NCBI GenBank assembly: GCA_023422565.1 | Contig: JAFAGR010000015.1 | Coordinates: 1-18,145, forward strand | DNA from: Bacteroidota bacterium | GTDB taxonomy: Bacteria > Bacteroidota > Bacteroidia > Chitinophagales > Chitinophagaceae | Direction: 5' to 3' | DNA: 18,145 bases | In this document: positions 7,273 to 14,988 of the stretch, one piece after another | How positions within the stretch are numbered: the stretch's first letter is position 1 | Layout: each line of letters begins with the position of its first letter | Notes under the pieces: model-generated | Databases searched by the model: none | Told to the model about the DNA's origin: nothing | Seen by the model: the letters and a program-made list of their open reading frames with translations, nothing else | Position numbers and translations under genes: made by a program

Positions 7273-7663
7273 CTGTTGCAGAAGTTGTTGCGCCGAGCCT
7301 TCGTGCCACCTTCATCACGCGAACGATCTCACCCCAATGCGCGACAGAGTCGGCATTTATTACCACTGCAGGTTTCGTACTGTCGCCTTCATGAATATAT
7401 TTTTTCAAAGCACTCTCAAGCGAATCAACAGGAACCTGTTTTGAACCCACATAAAATCGTTTGTCTTTATCTACACTTACCACTACGCTTTGCTTTGATT
7501 TGGTATCACTCTTCGCCCTGGGCACGCTCATTTTGATCACATTCGGGTTAGCGAGTGTGGAGATCATCAAAAAGAACATCAATAAAATAAAAAGGATATC
7601 GTTCAGCGGACCGGTATCAACCTCGCTGCTTTCTTCCCTTAATTTACTTCTTCTTAGGCTCAT
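7256..7663 (-). CDS. exbD: ExbD/TolR-family proton channel subunit
   Basis: This 135-residue protein has a short basic cytoplasmic N-terminus, one membrane segment (about 20-38) and a periplasmic domain, the standard ExbD/TolR topology and length. The segment carries PLNDILFILLMFFLM, with Asp22 at the position of the essential proton-conducting Asp of this family (Asp25 in E. coli ExbD). With ExbB it converts proton motive force into mechanical work on TonB- or TolA-like partners. No tonB lies nearby, so a TonB or a Tol-Pal-like role cannot be separated. It starts nine bases after the exbB stop. Its last codons overlap prmC on the other strand. Confidence 0.88.
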   Translation of the reverse strand: MSLRRSKLREESSEVDTGPLNDILFILLMFFLMISTLANPNVIKMSVPRAKSDTKSKQSVVVSVDKDKRFYVGSKQVPVDSLESALKKYIHEGDSTKPAVVINADSVAHWGEIVRVMKVARRLGATTSATVTGSD

Positions 7664-7672
7664 TTACTTTTT

Positions 7673-8350
7673 CTATTTGGTTGGCTCCTGCAGCATGTCA
7701 ATAAAATCATTACTTGCGCTCTCCATCATGTTGGCGGTACGGTTCACCTGCGTATCAAGATAGCTGTAACCGAGATAGGCAAGCATACCGATAATCAGCC
7801 CGGTGGCAGAAGTGATCAGTTTCACATACATGGCATCGGCAATTTGAGTGATGGAAGGATTTGCAATGCTGGCGAACTGTTTCAACAGCAATACAAGACC
7901 AACGATGGTTCCTACGAAACCGAATAAGGGCGCAAAGCGTGCGATCACGGAAAGGATGGAAAGGTTCTTTTCCATTTTATACATCTCCAGCCGGCCCACA
8001 TTTTCCATGCTTTTTTCAATGGCGTCAATGGGCTTACCAATGCGCTGAATGCCTTTGTCTATTATGCGTGCAACAGGGTGTTGGGTGTTTTTGGCAAGGT
8101 TACGCGCCGCAGCGATGTTGCCGGTAAGAATATTATCGCGGATGATGCTCATGAAATTTTCATCCACTTTTCCTGCCTTCCTGATCACCAGTAATCTTTC
8201 AATGAAAAAGAATACCGCTGCAGCAAACAAAAGAAACAAGGGGATCATTAGCGGGCCGCCCTTTCCGAGCAGGCTCCAAAGTGATTCAGATTCTGCAACG
8301 GCACCGGATGCAAGAGCGGTGGTATCTGCCTGGAGAAAAATATCAAACAT
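7673..8350 (-). CDS. exbB: MotA/TolQ/ExbB-family proton channel protein
   Basis: This 225-residue protein has three membrane segments (about 33-55, 133-156, 174-197) with a large cytoplasmic loop between the first and second. The family motif ARFAPLFGFVGTIVGL is at 137-152, and a second conserved stretch KLITSATGLIIGML is at 177-190. It forms the pentameric channel around ExbD and powers TonB-dependent outer-membrane uptake or envelope maintenance. It is the first gene of a two-gene unit with exbD and has its own candidate promoter. ExbB versus TolQ cannot be decided from this window, as neither tonB nor tolA/pal is present. Confidence 0.88.
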   Translation of the reverse strand: MFDIFLQADTTALASGAVAESESLWSLLGKGGPLMIPLFLLFAAAVFFFIERLLVIRKAGKVDENFMSIIRDNILTGNIAAARNLAKNTQHPVARIIDKGIQRIGKPIDAIEKSMENVGRLEMYKMEKNLSILSVIARFAPLFGFVGTIVGLVLLLKQFASIANPSITQIADAMYVKLITSATGLIIGMLAYLGYSYLDTQVNRTANMMESASNDFIDMLQEPTK

Positions 8351-8365
8351 TAAAATGAATTTTTA

Positions 8366-8395
8366 CAAAAGTGTAAGTAATCACAATACAACAAA
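8366..8395 (-). promoter_or_regulatory. Candidate exbB promoter
   Basis: On the minus strand, TTTG (8392-8395) is followed after 18 bases by CACTTTTG (8366-8373), one mismatch from TAnnTTTG. This is the usual Bacteroidota -33/-7 spacing. The expected transcription start is about ten bases before the exbB ATG at 8350. Confidence 0.4.
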
Positions 8396-8430
8396 ACAAG
8401 TATCAAAAAGGCGTACAAGAATTTGTTAAT

Positions 8431-8454
8431 CTTGGTACGGGCCATACCCGCAAG
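8431..8454 (-). terminator. Possible hairpin terminator after pepT
   Basis: CTTG and CGGG pair with CCCG and CAAG around a CCATA loop, with a three-base bulge (GTA) on one side. It begins three bases after the pepT stop codon in the minus direction. What follows is AT-rich but lacks a run of T, so the call is weak. Confidence 0.3.
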
Positions 8455-8457
8455 GTA

Positions 8458-9711
8458 TCAATTATTAGCCGCTTCTTCCCACACCATGCAAAGATGTACA
8501 ACGGTTTCAGCAGCCTTTGCCATATCAGAAGTGCCGATCCATTCCAGCTTGCTGTGAATGTTTTGCATACCGGTAAAAATATTCGGACAAGGCAAACCCA
8601 TATAACTCAATCTGCTGCCATCTGTCCCGCCGCGGATGCTCTCCGTAGTAACGGTAAGGCCTGCGCGCTTTATTGCTTCTGCGGCATGATCAACCACATG
8701 CGGATGCTGAACAAGAATATCTTTCATATTCCTGTACTGCTCCTTCGGCTGATAGTCCATTGATGCGCCGGGATATTCTGCCACTATTTTTTCAGCAATT
8801 AACTTTAGCCTGTCGTGATGATTCTTTAACTCTTCTGTTTTAAAATCACGCACAATAAAACTTATCGTAGCTTTTTCGGCAATTCCATTCACGGCTGTCG
8901 GATGAACGAAACCTTGCTTTTTATCAGTGGTTTCGGGGCTCCATTCATTTTTTGGAAGCGCATCTAAAATTGAACCCGCCACTTTCAGCGCATTCACCAG
9001 CTTTCCTTTGGCATACCCGGGATGAGAGATCACACCATGCACCGTGATCGTGGCGCCATCTGCACTAAAAGTTTCATCTTCCAAACTTCCTGCCTCACCG
9101 CCATCCAGCGTATAACCCGCTACCGCATTCACTTTGCCCATATCGATATGCGCAGTTCCTTTTCCAACCTCTTCATCAGGGGTAAAAATTATTCTTACCT
9201 CACCATGCTTAATAGAAGGATTATCAATCAAAAATTTCGCGGCCTGCATTATCGCCGCCACGCCGCTTTTGTCGTCAGCGCCCAGCAGTGTTGTGCCACT
9301 TGCGGTGATGATATCTTTCCCGACATGGTTTATGAGATAAGGAGAATCGGAAACCTTTAACACCTGGGAATTGTCATCAGGCAGAACGATATCCTTTCCG
9401 TCATAATTTTTATGAAGGATGGGCTTCACTCCTGTTCCGCTGCAATCCGGCGCGGTATCTACATGCGAGCAAAACGCGATCACGGGAACATTTTTATTGG
9501 TGTTGGATGGAATTGTCGCATACACGTAGCCGTGAGCATCCATTGACACATCGGAAAGCCCCATTGCATTCAGTTCTTCTTCCAGCAGGCGCGAAAGATC
9601 TTTTTGTTTTTCAGTTGTAGGAGAAGCCTCGCTTTCAGGATCACTCTGGGTATCTATCTTCACATACCGCATAAAACGTTCTGCTACCTGGGCCGGATCG
9701 ATGTGGATCAT
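8458..9711 (-). CDS. pepT: Tripeptidase T (peptidase T, M20 family)
   Basis: PepT is a cytoplasmic aminotripeptidase with a two-zinc site that releases the N-terminal residue of tripeptides. The 417-residue protein matches the usual family length and shows all expected ligands: HVDT with His83 and Asp85, GADDKSG with Asp146, the catalytic PDEEVG with Glu180 and Glu181, Asp203 in TLDGGE, and His386 in NIHSKLEW. The RGGTDGSRLSYMGLPCPN stretch is also characteristic. The gene appears monocistronic: a terminator of the upstream slyD-like gene precedes it, and the exbB promoter follows. The start at ATG 9711 gives the standard MxxIDPxxVxERF-type N-terminus. Confidence 0.95.
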   Translation of the reverse strand: MIHIDPAQVAERFMRYVKIDTQSDPESEASPTTEKQKDLSRLLEEELNAMGLSDVSMDAHGYVYATIPSNTNKNVPVIAFCSHVDTAPDCSGTGVKPILHKNYDGKDIVLPDDNSQVLKVSDSPYLINHVGKDIITASGTTLLGADDKSGVAAIMQAAKFLIDNPSIKHGEVRIIFTPDEEVGKGTAHIDMGKVNAVAGYTLDGGEAGSLEDETFSADGATITVHGVISHPGYAKGKLVNALKVAGSILDALPKNEWSPETTDKKQGFVHPTAVNGIAEKATISFIVRDFKTEELKNHHDRLKLIAEKIVAEYPGASMDYQPKEQYRNMKDILVQHPHVVDHAAEAIKRAGLTVTTESIRGGTDGSRLSYMGLPCPNIFTGMQNIHSKLEWIGTSDMAKAAETVVHLCMVWEEAANN

Positions 9712-9728
9712 CTTTTCAAAAATTTGTG

Positions 9729-9736
9729 CAAACTTA
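9729..9736 (-). promoter_or_regulatory. Candidate -7 box for pepT
   Basis: On the minus strand this reads TAAGTTTG, a full match to TAnnTTTG and identical to the prmC box, ending 17 bases before the pepT ATG. The -33 region overlaps the slyD terminator and holds no clear TTTG. Confidence 0.4.
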
Positions 9737-9748
9737 AGCTAACCGAAT

Positions 9749-9772
9749 AAAAAAGGCAGCCCTGAAGCTGCC
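9749..9772 (-). terminator. Intrinsic terminator of the slyD-like gene
   Basis: On the minus strand GGCAGC, a six-base loop, and GCTGCC are followed directly by six T residues. The perfect six-pair GC-rich stem plus T-run lies 23 bases after the slyD-like stop codon. This is the clearest terminator in the window. Confidence 0.8.
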
Positions 9773-9795
9773 ATTCAAATAATTTCTGTGCAACA

Positions 9796-10224
9796 TTACA
9801 CTATTTCAACAAGCTCGATATCGAATACGAGTTCCTTCCCTGCAAGAAAATGATTGGCATCCAGTACTACTACGTCATCAAGCAACTCGGTTACCACCAC
9901 AGGAAAGGGTTGGCCATGCTCATTACTTAGCTGAAGGCTCATACCTTTTTCCAGTTTCATATCTTCCGGCACGTTTTCTTTCGGGAAACGGATCACAGCG
10001 TCCTCATTTCTTTCTCCGTATGCTTCGGCAGCAGGAATATTGATGGTTTTTTTATCGCCCACTCCCATACCCGGAAGCGCCGCGTCAAACCCTTTTATCA
10101 TTTGCCCCGCACCCACGGTAAATTCGAGCGGTTCCCTTCCTACTGAAGAATCAAACTGCTCGCCGTTTGTAAGCTTGCCGGTATAATGCACTTTTACAAT
10201 ATCCCCTTCTTTTACTTGTTTCAT
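9796..10224 (-). CDS. SlyD-like FKBP-type peptidyl-prolyl cis-trans isomerase
   Basis: This 142-residue cytoplasmic protein has the FKBP fold of the SlyD type. VHYTGKLTNGEQFDSS (12-27) and the AAEAYGERN region (Tyr69) supply active-site residues. An inserted chaperone flap of about 50 residues (70-122) is followed by NHFLAGKELVFDIELVEI, the returning FKBP strand. SlyD catalyses proline isomerisation and shields folding intermediates. Two differences stand out: the His/Cys-rich metal-binding tail of E. coli SlyD is absent, and the usual NHPLAG motif reads NHFLAG. Lack of the tail is common outside enterobacteria. The gene is followed by a strong terminator and is divergent from the DUF1343 gene across 138 bases. 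Confidence 0.92.
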   Translation of the reverse strand: MKQVKEGDIVKVHYTGKLTNGEQFDSSVGREPLEFTVGAGQMIKGFDAALPGMGVGDKKTINIPAAEAYGERNEDAVIRFPKENVPEDMKLEKGMSLQLSNEHGQPFPVVVTELLDDVVVLDANHFLAGKELVFDIELVEIV

Positions 10225-10362
10225 GCCTCTTAATTTTTTTTGTTGTAAACGGTAAAGGTGAGTGCATTTTCATTGAATCAGGTCAAATTCACCAATTATT
10301 TTCGCACATCATTTTATATTTTCTTTTAGCCATAAAGTAAAAAAATAGCTTTCCTTTGAAAT

Positions 10363-11601
10363 ATGATGTATATGCGCCTGCTTACCACGATCTGCCTTGT
10401 ACTTTTTTCGATTATCTGCCCTGCACAAAGCCACGATAAAAACACATCAGCAAATAAAGTAATTCCGGGAGCTGAACGAATGGAAGTGTATCTCCCCCTG
10501 CTTAAAGGAAAACGAATTGGAGTTTTCGCTAATCAAACAAGTATGGTTTGCAATACCCATCTTGTGGACACATTAATAAAGAGCGGAATAAGGGTGGTGA
10601 AAATCTTCGGTCCGGAGCACGGTTTTCGCGGCACCGCCGATGCAGGTGAGAAGGTAAAGGATGGTGTTGATTCAAAAACCGGGTTACCGGTAGTGAGCCT
10701 TTATGGAAACCACAAGCGCCCGACACAAAAGGAACTGGAAGATGTGGACCTGCTGGTTTTTGATATACAGGATGTGGGCGTGAGATTTTACACCTACATA
10801 TCCTCCCTGGAAGAATTTATGGAAGCTGCTTTTGAACATGGCAAACCATTGATGATCCTCGACAGGCCCAACCCCAACGGATTTTATGTAGACGGTCCCG
10901 TACTTCAACCCGCCTTTAAATCTTTTGTAGGTATGCAGCCCGTACCTATTGTGTATGGAATGACGATAGCCGAATATGCGATGATGATCGCGGGAGAAAA
11001 ATGGTTGTCGGCTAAAGCAAATGCGCGCCATGCGTATTATAAAACTGCAAACAACTCTGTGGATACTCCCTTTCATTTCCAGATAATCAAAAATAAAAAT
11101 TACGACCATGCCACACGTTATGAACTTCCTGTAAAACCATCGCCCAATTTGCAGGACATGCAATCCATATACATGTATCCATCCACCTGCTTATTTGAAG
11201 GAACCGTGCTCAGCGAAGGAAGAGGAACTTCAAAACCATTTCAATACATCGGGCATCCTTCCCTTCCCAAACACTTGTTTTCTTTCACTCCCTCGCCAAC
11301 CGAGGGTGCTAAAAGCAGCAAACATTTTTACAAAAAATGCTATGGCTGGAATCTTTCTGATGTGGAGCCGACTAACCGGGTAGAAATAAAATATTTGCAG
11401 GATGCATATAAACTTTTCCCGGGTAAGGATTCTTTCTTCCTTAAAAACAATTTCTTCAATAAGCTTTCGGGCAATGATGAATTGATGAAGCAGATAAGGA
11501 ATGGTGCAAGCGAAGCAGCGATCCGTAAATCATGGCAACCCAAGTTGGAAGCTTTTAAAGCCATCCGAAAAAAATACCTGCTTTATAAAGATTTTGAATG
11601 A
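10363..11601 (+). CDS. namZ: Secreted DUF1343 protein, NamZ-type exo-beta-N-acetylmuramidase
   Basis: This 412-residue protein starts with a signal peptide (hydrophobic core about 6-19, likely cut after PAQS). The cysteine near its end lacks a proper lipobox. The DUF1343 family, now glycosidase family GH171, includes characterised NamZ enzymes that remove terminal MurNAc from peptidoglycan fragments. Family motifs are RIGVFANQTSMV (51-62), FGPEHGFRG (82-90), FDIQDVGVRFYTY (133-145), LDRPNPNG (166-173) and GRGTSKPFQYIG. It probably acts in the periplasm in cell-wall turnover. Starts at 10363, 10366 and 10372 are all possible; the last gives the most typical signal peptide. It overlaps fmt by four bases (ATGA). 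Confidence 0.88.
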   Translation: MMYMRLLTTICLVLFSIICPAQSHDKNTSANKVIPGAERMEVYLPLLKGKRIGVFANQTSMVCNTHLVDTLIKSGIRVVKIFGPEHGFRGTADAGEKVKDGVDSKTGLPVVSLYGNHKRPTQKELEDVDLLVFDIQDVGVRFYTYISSLEEFMEAAFEHGKPLMILDRPNPNGFYVDGPVLQPAFKSFVGMQPVPIVYGMTIAEYAMMIAGEKWLSAKANARHAYYKTANNSVDTPFHFQIIKNKNYDHATRYELPVKPSPNLQDMQSIYMYPSTCLFEGTVLSEGRGTSKPFQYIGHPSLPKHLFSFTPSPTEGAKSSKHFYKKCYGWNLSDVEPTNRVEIKYLQDAYKLFPGKDSFFLKNNFFNKLSGNDELMKQIRNGASEAAIRKSWQPKLEAFKAIRKKYLLYKDFE

Positions 11602-12536
11602 TGCAGAAAGGTTTTCAATCTCTCCGTATAATTTTTATGGGAACGCCGGAATTTGCCGTAGCCTCGTTAAAAAAATTGGTGGAGCACGGAGCTAATATCG
11701 TGGGCGTGGTCACGGCACCCGACAAACCTGCCGGCAGAGGCATGCAGCTTCAGCAAAGCGCGGTAAAACAATATGCGCTGTCGCAAAATCTTACTGTACT
11801 TCAACCGGAAAAATTAAAGAACGAGCTGTTTGTTGAAGGATTGAAACAACTGAAAGCAGATCTGCAGATAGTTGTCGCTTTCCGGATGCTGCCGGAATTG
11901 GTTTGGAACATGCCTCCGTTAGGAACGATAAACGTACACGGTTCCCTTCTCCCCGATTACCGTGGCGCGGCGCCCATCAACTGGGCCATCATAAATGGAG
12001 AGAAGGAAACCGGCGTTACCACATTCAAACTCAAACATGAAATTGATACCGGAAACATAATCATGCAGGAAAGGATGGCCATTGGCCCTGATGAAAACGC
12101 AGGTTCAGTTCATGACAGAATGATGGAACTTGGAGCAGAGGTGCTGATTAAAACAGTAAAGGCAGTTGCAGAGGAAACCATCACTGAAATTCCGCAGTCG
12201 GAAACAAAGGACGGGAAACACGCTCCAAAAATTTTTACTGAAACCTGCAGAATAGATTGGACGAAAGGTATTGATGAAGTTCACAATCTCGTTCGCGGAT
12301 TAAGTCCCTACCCTGCAGCCTTCACCTCGCTTCATGGAAAGAAATTAAAGATCTTTTCCGGTAAAAAGATCAACTACATTGATAAACAACCCGGCCAGGT
12401 TGAATCAGACGGAAAAAGTTTTTTGAGGTTTCACGCAGCGGATGGTTGCTACGAATTACTCGAAATTCAGTTAGAAGGAAAGAAGAAAATGAATGTGCAG
12501 GACTTTCTTCGCGGCTATCGTTTTCCGGATCAATAA
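11598..12536 (+). CDS. fmt: Methionyl-tRNA formyltransferase
   Basis: Fmt formylates Met-tRNAfMet with 10-formyltetrahydrofolate before translation initiation. The 312-residue protein shows IIFMGTPEFAV at 11-21, PDKPAGRGMQL at 41-51, and the catalytic INVHGSLLPDYRGAAPIN with Asn112 and His114 (111-128). Asp150 lies in KHEIDTGNII, in register with E. coli Asn108, His110 and Asp146. The smaller C-terminal tRNA-binding domain starts near residue 210. The start overlaps the stop of the DUF1343 gene as ATGA, implying translational coupling; a second ATG follows immediately. The 3' end overlaps the convergent LysM/RlpA gene by seven bases. Confidence 0.95.
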   Translation: MMQKGFQSLRIIFMGTPEFAVASLKKLVEHGANIVGVVTAPDKPAGRGMQLQQSAVKQYALSQNLTVLQPEKLKNELFVEGLKQLKADLQIVVAFRMLPELVWNMPPLGTINVHGSLLPDYRGAAPINWAIINGEKETGVTTFKLKHEIDTGNIIMQERMAIGPDENAGSVHDRMMELGAEVLIKTVKAVAEETITEIPQSETKDGKHAPKIFTETCRIDWTKGIDEVHNLVRGLSPYPAAFTSLHGKKLKIFSGKKINYIDKQPGQVESDGKSFLRFHAADGCYELLEIQLEGKKKMNVQDFLRGYRFPDQ

Positions 12537-13519
12537 GCCACCACGCAATCAAACTTTTCTGATGTAACACCCAAGGCTTCAGCGGCGGCATTGCTTATAC
12601 GAAGATCTATACCTTCATTTTGACTGATATCCGGGATAACATCTAACACCTTCGCATAAACGCTTTTGTTGGAAGCAGGGTTCGTGATCTTCACCACCGA
12701 ACCGGCAATTGCCGTGTTGTGGAAACAATAATATTTGCCGTCATTCCAGCCACTCGTGCTTTTAAAAGTAGCGGCGATCCCATTGCTTTCCCTCACTTTC
12801 TTTCCCTTTGTTTGCGCAGAAAAAATATCGCTGAACTTTCCTCCTGTTGCCGGGCGGGAAACTGCAACGGGCGGTTTTGGCTCTGTCTTCGGTTCTTCCT
12901 TCTTCTTAGTTTCCGGTTCTGCCTGCTTTGCAATTTCCTTCTTTGGTTCCTCTTTTGCGATCACCGGTTTCGGCTGCTCCACAGGTTGCTCCTTAGGTGT
13001 CGTAGAGGCAAGGTCAGATGATGGAACTGCTATGGCGAATTTAGCAAGCGGCGACAGATCGCCTTTCACCTTTAAGAATCCGATTATGATTGATGAACCG
13101 GCAAATACATTTTCCCCGGAGACCTTGTTCCACGCCTGTAAACGCTCCACAGGCACATTTTGAAAACGTTCGCTTACAGAGGAAAGCGACACCCGGGAAG
13201 GCGCGCGGAAATACAATGGAACAAACACATCGCCCGGCTCACCAACACCATCCTGCGAAAAAATCACTTCATTCAGAGGGATCTTTAACACCAGACCGAT
13301 ACCTAAACCTCCCGGTGCATCAACATTCAATCCGTTATAAGGAGCATATACGCGCGGGCTGATATTATAAATTCTACCAATGCTGTAAAAGTTTTCTTTG
13401 GGGGCCGTGGTGTGAGTAAGGTAGAAACCGGTAGAATTTCCTTCAATCATTATCTTCTTATCCTGCGCCGCGACAAACAAAGGGCAAAGGAATAAAATAA
13501 GCAGCAGTAAATTTTTCAT
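12530..13519 (-). CDS. Envelope protein with LysM-like repeats and an RlpA-like double-psi barrel
   Basis: This 329-residue exported protein begins with a signal peptide (MKNLLLLILFLCPLFVAAQ). Two divergent LysM-like segments follow (about 33-80 with FYSIGRIYNISPRVY, and about 104-150 with LSSVSERFQNVPVERLQAWN), which suggests peptidoglycan binding. A highly charged Pro/Lys/Glu linker spans about 172-225, a typical periplasm- or wall-spanning spacer. The C-terminal domain (about 240-329) resembles the RlpA double-psi beta-barrel, with CFHNTAIAGSVVKITNPASN and DLRISNAAAEALGV. RlpA of Pseudomonas is a lytic transglycosylase acting on denuded glycan at the septum. I cannot confirm the catalytic residues here, so it may only bind the wall. 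It is convergent with fmt. Confidence 0.82.
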   Translation of the reverse strand: MKNLLLLILFLCPLFVAAQDKKIMIEGNSTGFYLTHTTAPKENFYSIGRIYNISPRVYAPYNGLNVDAPGGLGIGLVLKIPLNEVIFSQDGVGEPGDVFVPLYFRAPSRVSLSSVSERFQNVPVERLQAWNKVSGENVFAGSSIIIGFLKVKGDLSPLAKFAIAVPSSDLASTTPKEQPVEQPKPVIAKEEPKKEIAKQAEPETKKKEEPKTEPKPPVAVSRPATGGKFSDIFSAQTKGKKVRESNGIAATFKSTSGWNDGKYYCFHNTAIAGSVVKITNPASNKSVYAKVLDVIPDISQNEGIDLRISNAAAEALGVTSEKFDCVVAY

Positions 13520-13550
13520 CGGATTTCAACAATTGATAAGTAAAGATGAA

Positions 13551-13558
13551 CAAAAATA
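13551..13558 (-). promoter_or_regulatory. Candidate -7 box for the LysM/RlpA-like gene
   Basis: On the minus strand this reads TATTTTTG, a full match to TAnnTTTG, about 31 bases before the ATG at 13519. It predicts a short ordinary leader. The -33 position has only a partial match (TGTG). The 86-base gap after the RNA methyltransferase gene contains no evident terminator. Confidence 0.4.
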
Positions 13559-13605
13559 ATAATGATGAACATAAAAACACACATTTGTTTCGCGTGCATA
13601 TAGCT

Positions 13606-14967
13606 TTAACCTTTCATTCTTATACGCCATTCTTTCGGGTAATAATTGTTGATGCGGTTGCCTAAAGACTTTATCCAGCCGAGCGGTACATGTTTGTAAG
13701 TGACCAAATGCCATCCCGCAGGTATAGTCACGTTTGCCATTTCCTCGCGACGTAAATACCGCAATGCATTTTCGTGATCAACTTCAAAACGATCTACATC
13801 CGCCTTTACCAAACCACTTATTGCAAACGCATGATCAGGAATGAGTTCACCTCTAACGACAGCGCCTGTACGAAGTCCTGCGAATTTTAAATACAGAGAT
13901 TCCTGCAATAGAGGTAATACTTCCCGCATGCGCCCGGGCATCAGCAAAATTTCCTTTTGCCAAAGTTCTGCAACCATGTTTCCTGTATCTATCCAAATCT
14001 CAAGCACTTTCATGTCTGCAACACTTACACCGGCTTTCTTTTTTGAACCATACTTTATCGTTTCCCTTTTATTTTCACCAGATCTTTTAAATGCGGCAAG
14101 AAAAAACCCTTCACCATCCAGTTTGTCAGGATAAAAACGGTATCCAAACACTCCGGGTGCGGCTTCCACTTCAACAATATTCCATGCAGGGTCGATGTTA
14201 AGGCGCATTCCGGTCAGCCCCTGCCCCACACACCATGTCGCAATATCTTCATCTTCTTCTTTCGAATAAGAGCAGGTAGAATAAATCAGGATACCGCCAT
14301 CCGCGAGCGATGGAATTGCGTGTTCAAGAATATCTTTCTGGCGCCGGGCGCACATTTGAACATTCTGCAGGCTCCATTCTTCAATAGCTTCCGGATCTTT
14401 ACGGAATAACCCGCTTCCGCTGCAGGGCGCATCAACTACAATGAGATCAAACAATTTTGGCAGCTTTGCAAATTGTTCAGGGCTACTATTGGTAACCACC
14501 ACATTCGCTCCGCCCCATTTCACCATGTTTTCTTCGAGTATGCCCGACCGTGACTTATTAATTTCATTACTCACTAAAACACTTTCCGCAGAGATCAGCG
14601 ATTGTATCAGGGTTGATTTGCCTCCCGGAGCTGCGCAGAGATCAAGTACCGTCTTCACTTTATCCAGGTTACATAACTGTAAGATCGCCTGTTCCAAAAA
14701 CATACTGCTCGCTTCCTGCACATAATATGCGCCGGCATGAAACAAAGGATCAAGGGTAAAGACCGGCCGTGATTCAAGATAATATCCCGAACTGCTCCAG
14801 GGCACAGTACGCTTCACAGGAAAAGAAATATCTTTTTCAGAAATTTTCTTCTGGTTAATTCTGATGGAAGTGACCGCATTTCCGGCCTCATGCACATTAA
14901 TGAAATCGCGCTCTTCAAAACCTTTGATTCCTTTGAGAGACGCTATGAATTGATCCGGCAATTTCAT
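13606..14967 (-). CDS. RsmF/NOL1/NOP2/Sun-family rRNA cytosine-C5 methyltransferase
   Basis: This 453-residue protein belongs to the RNA m5C methyltransferases. The SAM-binding motif DLCAAPGGKSTL is at 109-120. VVDAPCSGSGLFRKDPEA (177-194) holds Cys182, and YSTCSYSKEEDE (229-240) holds the catalytic Cys232, so both family cysteines are present. An N-terminal alpha/beta region precedes the Rossmann core. The C-terminal 150 residues form the PUA-like RNA-binding part found in RsmF, ending LGWIKSLGNRINNYYPKEWR. The target is probably a cytosine in 16S rRNA, but which one cannot be told from sequence. The gene starts 21 bases after pntB and is probably co-transcribed with it. Confidence 0.9.
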   Translation of the reverse strand: MKLPDQFIASLKGIKGFEERDFINVHEAGNAVTSIRINQKKISEKDISFPVKRTVPWSSSGYYLESRPVFTLDPLFHAGAYYVQEASSMFLEQAILQLCNLDKVKTVLDLCAAPGGKSTLIQSLISAESVLVSNEINKSRSGILEENMVKWGGANVVVTNSSPEQFAKLPKLFDLIVVDAPCSGSGLFRKDPEAIEEWSLQNVQMCARRQKDILEHAIPSLADGGILIYSTCSYSKEEDEDIATWCVGQGLTGMRLNIDPAWNIVEVEAAPGVFGYRFYPDKLDGEGFFLAAFKRSGENKRETIKYGSKKKAGVSVADMKVLEIWIDTGNMVAELWQKEILLMPGRMREVLPLLQESLYLKFAGLRTGAVVRGELIPDHAFAISGLVKADVDRFEVDHENALRYLRREEMANVTIPAGWHLVTYKHVPLGWIKSLGNRINNYYPKEWRIRMKG

Positions 14968-14988
14968 GAAAAGCGAAAGTACCTCTTG

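Noticed and set aside
8049..8429. A 126-codon plus-strand frame opposite exbB and its promoter region
   Set aside because: The minus strand encodes a complete ExbB with canonical motifs; the antisense frame has no recognisable domain.
10225..10362. Operator-like imperfect inverted repeat near 10273-10293 between the slyD-like and DUF1343 genes
   Set aside because: Only about five pairs (TGAAT with ATTCA) form, and no recognised regulator site matches; one-mismatch -7 boxes there (10284-10291 minus, 10351-10358 plus) are too weak to annotate.
12719..13163. Plus-strand open frames of 100 and 142 codons
   Set aside because: They are opposite the LysM/RlpA-like gene, and their low-complexity Phe/Leu/Cys stretches come from reading the Lys/Glu/Pro linker backwards.
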